From assembly GCF_019331775.1 (NCBI RefSeq), contig NZ_JAHBBD010000014.1, positions 1 through 64,000 on the forward strand: a stretch of 64,000 nucleotides of DNA, given 5' to 3'. Source of the stretch: Bifidobacterium phasiani (GTDB lineage: Bacteria; Actinomycetota; Actinomycetes; Actinomycetales; Bifidobacteriaceae). Positions 50,895 through 60,533 of the stretch are shown here, piece after piece; position 1 is the first letter of the stretch, and every line of letters starts with the position of its first letter. The position numbers and the translations under genes were made by a program. The notes below the pieces were generated by a model. The model was not told the DNA's origin. It searched no databases and saw only the letters and a list, made by a program, of their open reading frames with translations.

Positions 50895-51632
50895 CTATTC
50901 GGCCTCGCCCCAGATCTGCGGCGGGAAGAGCGCGGGCTCGATGCGCCGCCACATGGCGACCAGGTCGCGCCCCGGCTCGCGCAGCCAGGTGATCTGGATG
51001 CCGTCCATCGCCAGGAACGCCGCCATGATGGCCGCCTGTCCGTCCACGCCCTCGGGGATGCGCCAGCGCGGGTCGGCGGCCTCGCGCTCGAGCATCGCCT
51101 CGCGCTCGCGGAAGTAGGCGTGCGCCGGATGGTCGGGGTTCAGCGTCTCCGTGTTCAGCATCGTGAACAGCCGGACGAATTCCGGCCGCCTGGCGTTGGT
51201 CTCCACCAGCTGGCGGAAGTATTCCGGCACCGACCGGCTTCCCGCCGGCTCCCCGCCGCGGGGCGCCGCGCCGGCATCCGTGCCGTCGCCTGCGTCCGCA
51301 TCCGTCGTATCCGCATCTGCCGTATCTGCATCCGTCGCCGCGTCGGGGGAATCGTCCGTCGCCGGGGCGTCCGTTGCGGGGGCGTCGGGGCCGTCCGCCG
51401 CGAATCCCTCCGCCGTCAGCCCCGTCGCCGCCATGCCCTCGACGTCGTAGTCGCGCATCACCATGGTGAGCAGGTTGTCCTTGCTGCCCACGTAGTGCAG
51501 CAGCCCCGCCTTGGTGATGCCCACCATGTCGGCGATGGACTGCAGCGAGGTGGCGTAGTACCCCGATTTGCCGAACAGCTCCGCGGTGACGCGTTCGATC
51601 TGGCTCAGACGGTCCGGGTCGCGGTGAGGCAT
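50895..51632 (-). CDS. TetR-family transcriptional regulator (related set, member 4)
   Basis: This 245-residue protein has an N-terminal helix-turn-helix (about residues 12-58, LFGKSGYYATSLQSIADMVGITKAGLLHYVGSK) and C-terminal MDGIQITWLREP as in the other three, but the tail is FPPQIWGEAE. A low-complexity insert of about 50 residues rich in Ala, Asp and Thr (about 78-128) interrupts the ligand domain after the third helix; the DNA there is a degenerate GCATCCGTC/GTATC repeat. It is divergent from the GH3 gene at 51904, whose promoter has a perfect palindrome. Start at 51632 follows GAAGGAGCCGAC. Confidence 0.88.
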   Translation of the reverse strand: MPHRDPDRLSQIERVTAELFGKSGYYATSLQSIADMVGITKAGLLHYVGSKDNLLTMVMRDYDVEGMAATGLTAEGFAADGPDAPATDAPATDDSPDAATDADTADADTTDADAGDGTDAGAAPRGGEPAGSRSVPEYFRQLVETNARRPEFVRLFTMLNTETLNPDHPAHAYFREREAMLEREAADPRWRIPEGVDGQAAIMAAFLAMDGIQITWLREPGRDLVAMWRRIEPALFPPQIWGEAE

Positions 51633-51786
51633 GTCGGCTCCTTCGATGGTGCGGCGGTCGTGCGGGCCGGGGCTCGGACCGCACCGTTCGTGACCCTATC
51701 ATAGGACGCACGGGGCGCCGCGCGGGCGTCGCGCGCGCTCGCCGATGCGAACGTGTACCACCCGGCCCCGCGACGCGGCGACATGG

Positions 51787-51838
51787 TTGCGCGATCGGCG
51801 GAACGCCGGTATCATAATTGCCTACCAACCGGTTGGTA
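51787..51838 (+). promoter_or_regulatory. Promoter and palindromic operator of the second GH3 gene
   Basis: TTGCGC (51787-51792), 17-bp spacer and TATCAT (51810-51815) are followed by the perfect 16-bp palindrome TACCAACCGGTTGGTA (51823-51838). The TACC/GGTA halves are shared with the operator at 27945-27966, matching the relatedness of the two neighbouring TetR proteins. Confidence 0.72.
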
Positions 51839-51903
51839 AGCGACGCGAGGCGGCGCCCACCCGGCCGGCCGAAATCGATGACGATTATAAGGAGCGAACA
51901 ACG

Positions 51904-54141
51904 ATGAGCGACTACCCGTCCGTCAAGGACCTGACCGTCGAGGAGAAGGCCGCGCTGACCAGCGGCACCAATCCGTGGAGCCTGGGCAACGTCGAGGCCA
52001 AGGGCCTGCCGAACTACACGATCACCGACGGCCCCCACGGCCTGCGCAAGGCCCAGAACACCGAGTCGATGGACGTCGAGCAGAACGTGCCGGCCACCTG
52101 CTTCCCGCCGGCCGCCGGCCTGTCCAGCTCGTGGAACCCCGAGCTCATCGAGCGCGTCGGCGAGGCGATGGGCGAGGAGTGCATCCAGGAGAAGGTCGCC
52201 GTCATCCTCGGCCCCGGCGTGAACATCAAGCGCAACCCGCTCGGCGGCCGCTGCTTCGAGTACTGGAGCGAGGACCCGTACCTCGCCGGACACGAGGCCG
52301 TCGGCGTCGTCAAGGGCGTGCAGTCCAAGGGCGTCGGCACCTCGCTCAAGCACTTCGCCGCCAACAACCAGGAGACCGACCGCCTGCGCATCAGCGCCAC
52401 CGTCTCCCGGCGCGCGCTGCGCGAGATCTACCTCCCGGCCTTCGAACACATCGTCAAGACCGCCCAGCCGTGGACCGTCATGTGCTCGTACAACCGGATC
52501 AACGGCGTGCACTCCTCGCAGAACCGCTGGCTGCTCACCGACGTGCTGCGCGGCGAATGGGGCTTCGAGGGCATCGTCATGTCCGACTGGGGCGCCGTGC
52601 ACGACCGCGTCGCCTCGCTGAACGCCGGCCTGAACCTCGAGATGCCGCCGAGCGGCACCGACGACCAGATCGTCAGGGCGGCGCTCGACGGCCGCATCAC
52701 CCCCAAGCAGCTCGACGAGATGGCCCAGGGCATGATCGACCTGGTCGACAAGGCCCGTCCGGCCATGAGCATCGAGGGGTACCGCTACGACGTGGACGCC
52801 CATGACGCGATCGCCCGCCAGGCCGCCGTCGAATCGATGGTGCTGCTCAAGAACGAGGGCGGCATCCTGCCGGTCGCCAAGGGCGCCAAGGTCGCCGTCA
52901 TCGGCGAGTTCGCCCGCACGCCGCGCTACCAGGGCGCCGGCTCCTCGCTGATCAACCCCACCAGGCTCACCAGCTTCCTCGACGCGCTCGAGGCCGAGGG
53001 CATCAAGGCCGACTTCGCGCCCGGCTTCACGCTCGACGGCGCCGAGCAGGACCCGGCCCTGACCGAGCAGGCCGTGAAGGCCGCCGAGGGCGCCGACACC
53101 GTGCTGCTGTTCCTCGGCCTGCCCGCCGAGTACGAGTCCGAGGGCTTCGACCGCGAGACCCTGTCGATCCCGGCCAAGCAGATCGACCTGCTCGAGGCCG
53201 TGGCCGCGGCGAACGAGAACGTCGTCGTCGTGCTGTCGAACGGCTCGGTCGTCTCCCTGCCGTGGCGGGGCAAGGCCAAGGCCGTGCTCGAGACCTGGCT
53301 GCTTGGCCAGGCCGGCGGCGCGGCGCTCGCCGACGTGATCTTCGGCAAGGTGTCCCCGTCCGGCAAGCTGTCGCAGACCATCATCGACGACATCAACGAC
53401 GACCCGAGCATGGTGAACTGGCCGGGCGAGGAGGGCCACGTCGACTACGGCGAGGGCGTGTTCGTCGGCTACCGCTACTACGACACCTTCGGCAAGGCCG
53501 TCACCTACCCGTTCGGCTACGGCCTGTCCTACGCCACGTTCGCGATCGACGGCGTGACGGCCGAGAAGACCGGCCCGCGGGCCGTGCGCGTGAGCGCGAC
53601 CGTGACCAACACCTCGAAGGTCGCCGGCGCCGAGACCGTGCAGGTATACGTCGCCCCGCCGAAGGCGAAGGTCGCCCGCCCGGTGCACGAGCTCAAGGGC
53701 TTCGCCAAGGTCCGGCTGGAGCCGGGCGAGTCGAAGGCCGTCGAGATCGAACTGGACGAGCGCGCGTTCGCCTACTGGTCCGAGACCTTCGACGACTGGC
53801 ACGTCGAGGGCGGCTCGTACGCGATCGAGGTCGGCGTCTCCTCGCGCGACATCGCCGACACCGTGACCGTGGAGATCGACGACGACGGCAAGATCATGGA
53901 CCTCGACGAGTGGTCGACCTACGGCGAGTGGCTCGACGACCCGATCGGCGCCCCGATCCTGCAGCATGTGCTGGCCGACATGGAGGCCGAGGCCGGCCAT
54001 CCGATCATCCAGGCCAGCGCGCTGATGACCATGTTCCTGCGCAGCATGCCGCTCAACGGCCTGGGCGTCATCCTGGGCGACGAGGGCCGCAGGCTGGCCG
54101 CCGACCTGGTCGAGGCCTACCGCAAGGCGACCGCCAAGTGA
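51904..54141 (+). CDS. GH3 beta-glucosidase
   Basis: This 745-residue enzyme has the GH3 domains in order: barrel with KHFAANNQETDR and nucleophile Asp228 in VMSDWGAVHD, alpha/beta sandwich with the acid/base loop YESEGFDRETLSIP, and a fibronectin III-like domain (about residues 565-660). A C-terminal segment of about 80 residues follows. It resembles bifidobacterial beta-glucosidases that release glucose from gentio- and cello-type sugars and plant glucosides. No signal peptide. The start at 51904 follows ATAAGGAGCGAACAACG. The divergent TetR is the probable repressor. Confidence 0.93.
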   Translation: MSDYPSVKDLTVEEKAALTSGTNPWSLGNVEAKGLPNYTITDGPHGLRKAQNTESMDVEQNVPATCFPPAAGLSSSWNPELIERVGEAMGEECIQEKVAVILGPGVNIKRNPLGGRCFEYWSEDPYLAGHEAVGVVKGVQSKGVGTSLKHFAANNQETDRLRISATVSRRALREIYLPAFEHIVKTAQPWTVMCSYNRINGVHSSQNRWLLTDVLRGEWGFEGIVMSDWGAVHDRVASLNAGLNLEMPPSGTDDQIVRAALDGRITPKQLDEMAQGMIDLVDKARPAMSIEGYRYDVDAHDAIARQAAVESMVLLKNEGGILPVAKGAKVAVIGEFARTPRYQGAGSSLINPTRLTSFLDALEAEGIKADFAPGFTLDGAEQDPALTEQAVKAAEGADTVLLFLGLPAEYESEGFDRETLSIPAKQIDLLEAVAAANENVVVVLSNGSVVSLPWRGKAKAVLETWLLGQAGGAALADVIFGKVSPSGKLSQTIIDDINDDPSMVNWPGEEGHVDYGEGVFVGYRYYDTFGKAVTYPFGYGLSYATFAIDGVTAEKTGPRAVRVSATVTNTSKVAGAETVQVYVAPPKAKVARPVHELKGFAKVRLEPGESKAVEIELDERAFAYWSETFDDWHVEGGSYAIEVGVSSRDIADTVTVEIDDDGKIMDLDEWSTYGEWLDDPIGAPILQHVLADMEAEAGHPIIQASALMTMFLRSMPLNGLGVILGDEGRRLAADLVEAYRKATAK

Positions 54142-54291
54142 CGGTCCGCTGAGCCGGCGGCCGGGCGCCGGGACGCGGGGCGCATGGCGACGCCCGCGTG
54201 ACGCGCGCCGCATCCGCCGTCGGCGGCCGTCCGGCGCCCGGTCCGGCTGTTCGGCCCGGTCGCTCCGCGCCTCGGCACGCACCGACAGCAA

Positions 54292-54323
54292 GGGGAGGCA
54301 CCCGTATCGACGGGTGCCTCCCC
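54292..54323 (+). terminator. Terminator after the GH3 gene
   Basis: GGGGAGGCACCCGT and its exact complement with an ATCG loop; 14-bp stem, followed by TCGCGTGTTGT. Confidence 0.85.
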
Positions 54324-54849
54324 TCGCGTGTTGTCAGGGGCGGGCGTGGCGACTGCCGGCGTGCGGCGGCGTGCGGCGTGCGGTAACTGGCAGTGTGCGG
54401 TGGTGTGCGGCGGGACTCGTATGTGGACTGTGTTATCGGCTGCTGAATGGCAGTCGATAACACAGCGCCAATGCGCGACCTTCGTCGTCGCATGATGGCG
54501 CACGCAGCGTTTCATGGAACGATAATCGACGGCACACCGCTGACACGCGAATCTTGAAGGTCAACGATCCGTCTGCGCCGTAGCGCTTCGGGTGCACGGA
54601 ACCGGATGGCGGCGCGGCGTTCATGGCTCCGCCGCGGCCGCGTCGTCGCGGAGCGGCTGTAGCATGGAGGCATGTGGAAATAAACGGGTAGGCACACTGT
54701 AGTGCCTGAACGGCCGGCGCGGCGTCTTCCGCCGTCGTCGGCGCCGCGTGCGTCGATGATGCGCCGCGGCGCAGCCGATTGATATCCGTGATATTCGATT
54801 GACATCCGTATATGTATCGGGGCGGTCGGCCCCGTGATTGGGGATTGGC
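54324..54849. other. Intergenic region before the GNAT gene
   Basis: This 526-bp region holds a hairpin with 11-bp arms CTGTGTTATCG (54428-54438) and complement (54455-54465), a small AGGCAC/GTGCCT hairpin (54690-54707) and a 20-bp direct repeat (54776-54815). No gene is supported. Confidence 0.55.
54776..54815 (+). promoter_or_regulatory. 20-bp direct repeat upstream of the GNAT gene
   Basis: CGATTGATATCCGTGATATT and CGATTGACATCCGTATATGT follow one another directly, about 35 bp before the ATG. The repeat includes promoter-like TTGATA/TTGACA words and may bind a regulator as a tandem site. Confidence 0.45.
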
Positions 54850-55266
54850 ATGGACGTAAGCATCAACACATTGACGCCGGAGCTGTTCCTGGCGCTGTAC
54901 ACCTCGGTCGGCTGGGAGGCGCCGTGCCTCGAACAGGTCGGCGAGGCGCTGCGCAACACGACGGCGACGTTCACCGCCTATGACGGCGAACGGCCGGTCG
55001 GGATGGTGCGGCTGATCGGCGACGGCGGCATGTCGTTCTACATCAAGGACTTCGCGGTGATCCCGGAATATCAGGCCCGGGGTGTGGGGACCCTGTTGAT
55101 GGAGCGGCTGGAGGGGTGCATCAGGGAGCGCATCGACCCGGGGTGGGCCGTCAGCCTGGAGCTGATCAGCACGAAGGAGGCGCTTCCGTTCTACGTGAAA
55201 AGGGGTTTCGAGGAACGTCCCTGCGCGTGGGACGGTCCCGGAATGTTCAAGATGGTCCGCCGCTAG
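54850..55266 (+). CDS. GNAT-family N-acetyltransferase
   Basis: This 138-residue protein has the acetyl-CoA core KDFAVIPEYQARGVGTLLMERL (about residues 62-83) and FYVKRGF near the end. It resembles the protein at 37166 (both contain GDG-x(2)-FxxKD before the core), and related proteins acetylate small amines or antibiotics; the substrate is unknown. The start at 54850 has a GGGGATTGGC site; a TTG at 54838 is possible. It is followed by another, broken, GNAT gene. Confidence 0.85.
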   Translation: MDVSINTLTPELFLALYTSVGWEAPCLEQVGEALRNTTATFTAYDGERPVGMVRLIGDGGMSFYIKDFAVIPEYQARGVGTLLMERLEGCIRERIDPGWAVSLELISTKEALPFYVKRGFEERPCAWDGPGMFKMVRR

Positions 55267-55358
55267 GCCCCGCCCGCTGAATCCCGTGCATCCCACGGCC
55301 CTTGGATGCGCGATGTTCGCGGAATCGGGCGTTGCGGCACCGAAAAGAAAGACGATTC

Positions 55359-55824
55359 ATGGATTTGGTGATCAAGCCGCTGACGCAGGAGCATGCGTTG
55401 GAGATTGCGGACGAGTGGAAGTACGACGGCGAATATGCCTTCTATGACATGACCGCCGACGTGGAGGACTACGAGGAATTCGTCGACGAGGATCTGCGGA
55501 ACCGGAACGACCACTACGAGGTGTGGGAGAACGACCGGCTGATCGGGTTCTTCTGCGTCGTCAAGGAAGACCGGTCGATCGAAATCGGTCTCGGCATGAG
55601 ACCGGACATGTGCGGCAAGGGCATGGGCCGGCGCTTCGTCGGACGCATCGTGGAGTTCATAGAGGAGCATTATCGGTTCGACAGGCTGGTCATGAGCGTG
55701 GCGTCCTTTCAACCAGCGGGCCATCAAGGTGTACCGTTCCTGCGGATTCCGCGACCGGGAGACCGTAGAGCGCGACTCCAACGGTGGCGTCTACGAGTTC
55801 CTGATCATGGTCAGGGAGATGTGA
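55359..55824 (+). pseudogene. GNAT acetyltransferase with a +1 frameshift
   Basis: The first frame encodes a GNAT domain from MDLVIKPLTQEHALEIADEW through IGFFCVVKE and GLGMRPDMCGKGMGRRFVGR to LVMSVASF. The expected C-terminal part, NQRAIKVYRSCGFRDRETV to FLIMVREM, is in the next frame, ending at the stop at 55822-55824. The switch is at a TTT at 55707-55709, where one extra T is present. The rest is intact with no other stops. It could be a recent mutation, a sequencing error, or less likely a +1 slip on UUU-C. Confidence 0.85.
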
Positions 55825-55929
55825 TCCCGTTCGCCGGTCCATCCCGGCGGCGGCCCGTCCGGGAAACGCGCGTCCCGTCCCATGGGACGTGCGTTCTCCG
55901 GCGGGGTGGCGCCTACGTCCGGACGCCGG

Positions 55930-56275
55930 TGATAAGATGGGCGGCGTTGCACGGCGATGATCCGTTATCAGCGGGGAGCCATCGGAAGAACGGCCGGAGG
56001 GCCTAGTAGAACCGACGGGATCGGCCCGACACAGCCGAACGTCGAGCGGTCGCGCGGCGGGCACGCCGGAGTCGTTTCGGATGACGGAACGAACCGGAGG
56101 CCCGGTCCGGCGCGCGGCAAGCGAGGTGGTACCGCGGTGGCAGCCGCGGCGAGCGGATGCGGCGGTCGCACCGGTCCCGGAGAGGGCCGGACGGCCGAGG
56201 CGGACGCGAGCCGGGCGGTCGTCGTCCTCGTGAGGCAGAAAGAACAACGGCAAGACCTGCACGAGGAGACCAACG
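55930..56275 (+). promoter_or_regulatory. T-box riboswitch leader of ileS
   Basis: The T-box sequence AGGTGGTACCGCGG is at 56124-56137. A candidate AUC isoleucine specifier is at 55960-55962, in a short stem after a TAAGAT -10 (55933-55938). Near the gene, TCCTCGTG (56225-56232) is complementary to CACGAGGA (56260-56267), which covers the GAGGAG ribosome-binding site. This fits the translational ileS T-boxes with short Stem I known in Actinobacteria: uncharged tRNA-Ile should free the site. The stem assignments upstream are not resolved. Confidence 0.85.
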
Positions 56276-59200
56276 GTGAGCGAGACCACCAATTCCCATG
56301 TGTACCCCAAGGCCGCGGCCGGCGAGCAGAGCGCGAACGTCGCTCCGAACCCGAGCTTCCCGCGGCTTGAGGAATCCGTCCTTGACTACTGGGACAAGGA
56401 CGACACCTTCCAGAAGTCCATCGAGCGCCGCCCGAGCGGCGACCACAGCCAGAACGAGTTCGTGTTCTTCGACGGCCCGCCGTTCGCCAACGGCCTGCCG
56501 CACTACGGCCACCTGCTCACCGGCTACGCCAAGGATGTCATCCCGCGTTACCAGACGATGAAGGGCCACAAGGTCAACCGCGTGTTCGGCTGGGACACGC
56601 ACGGCCTGCCCGCGGAGCTCGAGGCGCAGAAGGAGCTCGGCATCGAGTCCGTCGACCAGATCGAGCAGATGGGCATCGCCAAGTTCAACGACGCCTGCCG
56701 CGCCTCGGTGCTCAAGTACACGAACGAGTGGCAGGACTACGTGCACCGCCAGGCCCGCTGGGTCGACTTCGAGCACGGTTACAAGACGCTGAACATCCCG
56801 TACATGGAGTCGGTGATGTGGGCGTTCAAGCAGCTGTACGACAAGGGCCTGGCCTACCAGGGCTACCGCGTGCTGCCGTACTGCCCGAAGGACCAGACGC
56901 CGCTGAGCGCGCACGAGCTGCGCATGGACGCGGACGTCTACCAGGACCGTCAGGACACCACCGTCTCCGTCGCCGTCAGGCTCAGGGACGAGGAGGACGC
57001 CTACGCGGTGTTCTGGACCACCACTCCGTGGACCGTGCCGACCAACTTCGCGATCGTCGTCGGCGCGGACATCGACTACGTGGAGGTCAAGCCGGTCGAG
57101 GGCAGGTTCGCCGGCAAGAAGTTCTACTTCGCCAAGGCGCTGCTCGGCTCGTACGCCAAGGAGCTCGGCGAGGGCTACGAGGTGGTGCGCGAGCTCAAGG
57201 GCTCCGACATGGTCGGCTGGCGCTACTGGCCGGTCTTCCCGTACTTCGCGGGCGACGACGCGCTCGCCGAGGGCGGCACCCCCGGCCCGAACGCCTACCA
57301 GATCCTCACCGCCGACTACGTCGACACCACCGAGGGCACCGGTCTGGTCCACCAGGCCCCCTACGGCGAGGACGACATGAACACGCTCAACGCCCACGAC
57401 ATCAGGTCCGTGGACGTGCTCGACGCCGGCTGCAAGTTCACGTCGCTGTGCCCCGACTACGAGGGCCTGTACGTGTTCGACGCCAACCTGCCGATCCTGC
57501 GCAACCTACGCGCCGGCGACGGCCCGCTGGCCGCCGTGCCCGAGGAGCACCGCGCGATCCTGTTCCAGGAGAAGAGCTACGTGCATTCCTACCCGCACTG
57601 CTGGCGCTGCGCGACCCCGCTGATCTACAAGCCGGTCTCCAGCTGGTTCGTCTCCGTGACCAAGATCAAGGAGCGCCTGCTCGAGCTCAACCAGCAGATC
57701 AACTGGATCCCGGGCAACGTCAAGGACGGCCAGTTCGGCAAGTGGCTCGCCAACGCCCGCGACTGGTCGATCTCCCGCAACCGCTTCTGGGGCTCGCCGA
57801 TCCCGGTGTGGGTCTCGGACGATCCGAAGTACCCGCGCGTCGACGTGTACGGCTCGCTGGAGGAGCTCAAGCGCGACTTCGGCGACTACCCGCGCGACGA
57901 CAACGGCGAGGTCAACATGCACCGCCCGTACATCGACCGCCTGACCCGGCCGAACCCGGACGACCCGACCGGCAAATCCACGATGCACCGCATCACCGAC
58001 GTGCTCGACTGCTGGTTCGAATCCGGCTCGATGCCCTTCGCGCAGTTCCACTACCCGTTCGAGAACAAGGAATACTTCGAGCAGCACTTCCCGTGCGACT
58101 ACATCGTCGAGTACATCGGCCAGACCCGCGGCTGGTTCTACACGCTGCACATCATGGCCACCGCGCTGTTCGACAAGCCGGCGTTCAGGAACGTGATCTG
58201 CCACGGCATCGTGCTCGGCTCCGATGGCCAGAAGATGTCGAAGCACCTGCGCAACTACCCGGACGTCAACGGCGTGTTCGACCAGTACGGCTCCGACGCG
58301 ATGCGCTGGTTCCTGATGAGCTCGCCGATTCTGCGCGGCGGCAACCTGATCGTCACCTCCGAGGGCATCCGCGACACGGTGCGCCAGGTGATGCTGCCGG
58401 TGTGGAGCTCGTACTACTTCTTCACGCTGTACGCCAACGCCGCGAACAAGGGCGCCGGCTACGAGGCCCGCCTGCTGCGGCCGGACGAGGTCGCGGACCT
58501 GCCGGAGATGGACCGCTACCTGCTGGCGCGCACCGGCCGCCTGGTCGCGTCGGTGACCGGGTCGCTGGACGCGTTCGCGATCTCCGACGCCTGCGACGCG
58601 GTCTCCGACTACATCGACGTGCTGACCAACTGGTACATCCGCAACACGCGCGACCGCTTCTGGAACGAGGACGCGCACGCGTTCGACACGCTGTACACCG
58701 CGCTGGAGACCTTCATGCGCGTCCTCGCGCCGCTGGCCCCGATGGAGGCCGAGGCCGTGTGGCGCGGCCTGACCGGCGGCGAGTCCGTGCACCTGACCGA
58801 CTGGCCGGCGCTGGTCGGCGGGGACGGCGAGCCGACCGAGCTCGGCCGCGTGCTGGCCGACGACCCGGCGCTCGTCGAGGCGATGGAGAAGGTGCGCGAG
58901 GTCGTGTCCGCGTCGCTGAGCCTGCGCAAGGCGGAGCAGATCCGCGTGCGCCAGCCGCTGGCCCGCATGACCGTCGTCACCGAGCGCCCGGACGCCGTGC
59001 GCGCGTACGAGGACATCCTCAGGAGCGAGCTCAACGTCAAGGACGTGGAGCTGTGCACGCTCGACGAGGCCGGCGAGCACGGGCTGACGATCATCAACGA
59101 GCTGCGCGTGAACGCCCGCGTGGCCGGCAAGCGCCTGCGCAAGGACGTCCAGTTCGCGATCAAGGCGTCCAAGTCCGGCGCCTGGCATGTGGACGCCTCC

Positions 59201-59602
59201 GGCGTGCCGGTGGTGGAGACCCCGAACGGCGACATCGCGCTCGAGGAGGGCGAGTACGAGCTGATCAACCGCATCGAGGAGGCCGACCCGTCGGATTCCG
59301 ACACCATCGTGTCCGCGGCGCTGGCCACCGGCGGCTTCGTGATCCTCGACACCGCGCTCGACGACGACCTGATCGCCGAGGGCTACGCGCGCGACGTCGT
59401 CCGCTCCGTGCAGGACGCCCGCAAGGAGGCCGGCCTGGAGATCTCCGACCGCATCGTGCTCAGGCTCACGGTTCCGGCCGCCGACGCGCCGAAGGCCGAG
59501 CGGTTCCGCGACCTGATCGCCGGCGAGACCCTGGCCACCACGCTCGAGATCACGGCCGACGAGACGGCCGCCGAGCTCGGCATCGAGGTCGCCAAGGCCT
59601 GA
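56276..59602 (+). CDS. ileS: Isoleucyl-tRNA synthetase
   Basis: This 1108-residue enzyme charges tRNA-Ile in the cytoplasm. The HIGH-type motif is HYGH (76-79) and the KMSKS-type motif is KMSKH (653-657). The editing domain lies between them and includes [14 protein letters not shown] and [15 protein letters not shown]. The length matches the long (eukaryote-like, type 2) bacterial form, which is often less sensitive to mupirocin; bifidobacteria are known to be naturally mupirocin-resistant. The GTG start at 56276 lies seven bases after GAGGAG, which the T-box leader can sequester. Confidence 0.96.
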   Translation: MSETTNSHVYPKAAAGEQSANVAPNPSFPRLEESVLDYWDKDDTFQKSIERRPSGDHSQNEFVFFDGPPFANGLPHYGHLLTGYAKDVIPRYQTMKGHKVNRVFGWDTHGLPAELEAQKELGIESVDQIEQMGIAKFNDACRASVLKYTNEWQDYVHRQARWVDFEHGYKTLNIPYMESVMWAFKQLYDKGLAYQGYRVLPYCPKDQTPLSAHELRMDADVYQDRQDTTVSVAVRLRDEEDAYAVFWTTTPWTVPTNFAIVVGADIDYVEVKPVEGRFAGKKFYFAKALLGSYAKELGEGYEVVRELKGSDMVGWRYWPVFPYFAGDDALAEGGTPGPNAYQILTADYVDTTEGTGLVHQAPYGEDDMNTLNAHDIRSVDVLDAGCKFTSLCPDYEGLYVFDANLPILRNLRAGDGPLAAVPEEHRAILFQEKSYVHSYPHCWRCATPLIYKPVSSWFVSVTKIKERLLELNQQINWIPGNVKDGQFGKWLANARDWSISRNRFWGSPIPVWVSDDPKYPRVDVYGSLEELKRDFGDYPRDDNGEVNMHRPYIDRLTRPNPDDPTGKSTMHRITDVLDCWFESGSMPFAQFHYPFENKEYFEQHFPCDYIVEYIGQTRGWFYTLHIMATALFDKPAFRNVICHGIVLGSDGQKMSKHLRNYPDVNGVFDQYGSDAMRWFLMSSPILRGGNLIVTSEGIRDTVRQVMLPVWSSYYFFTLYANAANKGAGYEARLLRPDEVADLPEMDRYLLARTGRLVASVTGSLDAFAISDACDAVSDYIDVLTNWYIRNTRDRFWNEDAHAFDTLYTALETFMRVLAPLAPMEAEAVWRGLTGGESVHLTDWPALVGGDGEPTELGRVLADDPALVEAMEKVREVVSASLSLRKAEQIRVRQPLARMTVVTERPDAVRAYEDILRSELNVKDVELCTLDEAGEHGLTIINELRVNARVAGKRLRKDVQFAIKASKSGAWHVDASGVPVVETPNGDIALEEGEYELINRIEEADPSDSDTIVSAALATGGFVILDTALDDDLIAEGYARDVVRSVQDARKEAGLEISDRIVLRLTVPAADAPKAERFRDLIAGETLATTLEITADETAAELGIEVAKA

Positions 59603-59640
59603 ACGACGGCCGGCGTTTGCCGACGTCGGGGCATGACATG

Positions 59641-59690
59641 ACGAACGGGGTGGGATTCGGCCGTATGGCGCCGAATCCCACCCCGTTCGT
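59641..59690 (+). terminator. ileS terminator
   Basis: Perfect 20-bp arms ACGAACGGGGTGGGATTCGG (59641-59660) and complement (59671-59690) are followed by TTTGT. Its 3' arm and tail form the first unit of the tandem array that follows. Confidence 0.88.
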
Positions 59691-59824
59691 TTGTCCCGTT
59701 CGTTTGTCCCGTTCGTTTGTCCCGTTCGTTTGTCCCGTTCGTTTGTCCCGTTCGTTTGTCCCGTTCGTTTGTCCCGTTCGTTTGTCCCGTTCGTTTGTCC
59801 CGTTCGTTTGTCCCGTTCGTCTGT
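59682..59824. repeat. Eleven-copy 13-bp tandem array
   Basis: The unit CCCGTTCGTTTGT is repeated 11 times without interruption; only the last unit has a substitution (CCCGTTCGTCTGT). The first unit is the end of the ileS terminator stem plus its T-rich tail. In the minus frames it gives spurious NERDKRTGQTNGT-type ORFs. There are no spacers, so it is not CRISPR. Confidence 0.95.
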
Positions 59825-59909
59825 ACCGGCCGCCGGTCCGACCGGAGGCGCATACGGGCGGACCATTCATGCGGTTTCGACGCTGGAACGTGATACATCC
59901 GGCTGTCGC

Positions 59910-60533
59910 TCAGCGGCGGGGCACCTCCACCACGGTGCGGACGCCGCGCGAGGAATAGTACGAGTCGGCGCCGTTGTGATACACGAACGTGGCGCCGAAC
60001 CGCTTGTCGCCGAAGATCGCGCCGCCCTGCCGGCGGATCGCGCCCGGCGTGAGCAGCCAGCTGGACGTGGTGGTGTCGAAGTCCCCGAGCTCCTGCAGCC
60101 GCCGGTACTCGTCGGCCGACGGCAGCCGTGCGCCCATCCGCTGCGCGAACGACACGGCGTCGCCGAGCGGCGGATGGCTGGTGCGTGACTCCAGCGCGGC
60201 GCGGTCGTAGCACAGCGACCGGCGCGGCTTCGGGCTCTGCGCCGCGCAGTCGCAGAACATGATGGTCCGGCCGTCGCCCAGCGCCACGACATCCGGCTCG
60301 CCGCCGGTGCCCTCCATCAGCCGCAGCGTCGTCATGGCCTCCGGGTCGGCGCGCAGCGCACGCTCCACCTCGGACCACTCGAGGCCGGGGTGCCGTTCGG
60401 GGTGGTCGGCGAAGCGCGCGGCCAGCGCATCGAGCAGGAGGCGGGCCTCCGCCTCGTCGGGCGCGCGGCGGTCGGCGACCAGCTCCATCGGGTTCGTCGG
60501 TGCGGCGGCGGATCGCCGGGCGGTGCGTGGCAT
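59910..60533 (-). CDS. DUF4256 family protein
   Basis: This 207-residue protein matches the uncharacterised DUF4256 family from memory of its conserved blocks: RFADHPERHPGLEWSEVERAL, MEGTGGEPDVV, CDCAAQSPKPRRSLCYDRAAL, LGDFDTTTSSWL, IFGDKRF and FVYHNGADSYYSSRGVR. The cytoplasmic function is unknown. The only variable part is the N-terminal 30 residues. It converges on ileS across the tandem array and is divergent from the GTPase gene. Start at 60533 follows GCAAAGGAGCACCCCG. Confidence 0.85.
   Translation of the reverse strand: MPRTARRSAAAPTNPMELVADRRAPDEAEARLLLDALAARFADHPERHPGLEWSEVERALRADPEAMTTLRLMEGTGGEPDVVALGDGRTIMFCDCAAQSPKPRRSLCYDRAALESRTSHPPLGDAVSFAQRMGARLPSADEYRRLQELGDFDTTTSSWLLTPGAIRRQGGAIFGDKRFGATFVYHNGADSYYSSRGVRTVVEVPRR

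Noticed and set aside
54433..55296. 287-residue minus-strand ORF
   Set aside because: It is antisense to the GNAT gene at 54850, which carries the family motifs and a plausible start.
59682..59824. Possible CRISPR array
   Set aside because: The 13-bp units are contiguous with no spacers and derive from a terminator; no cas genes are present.
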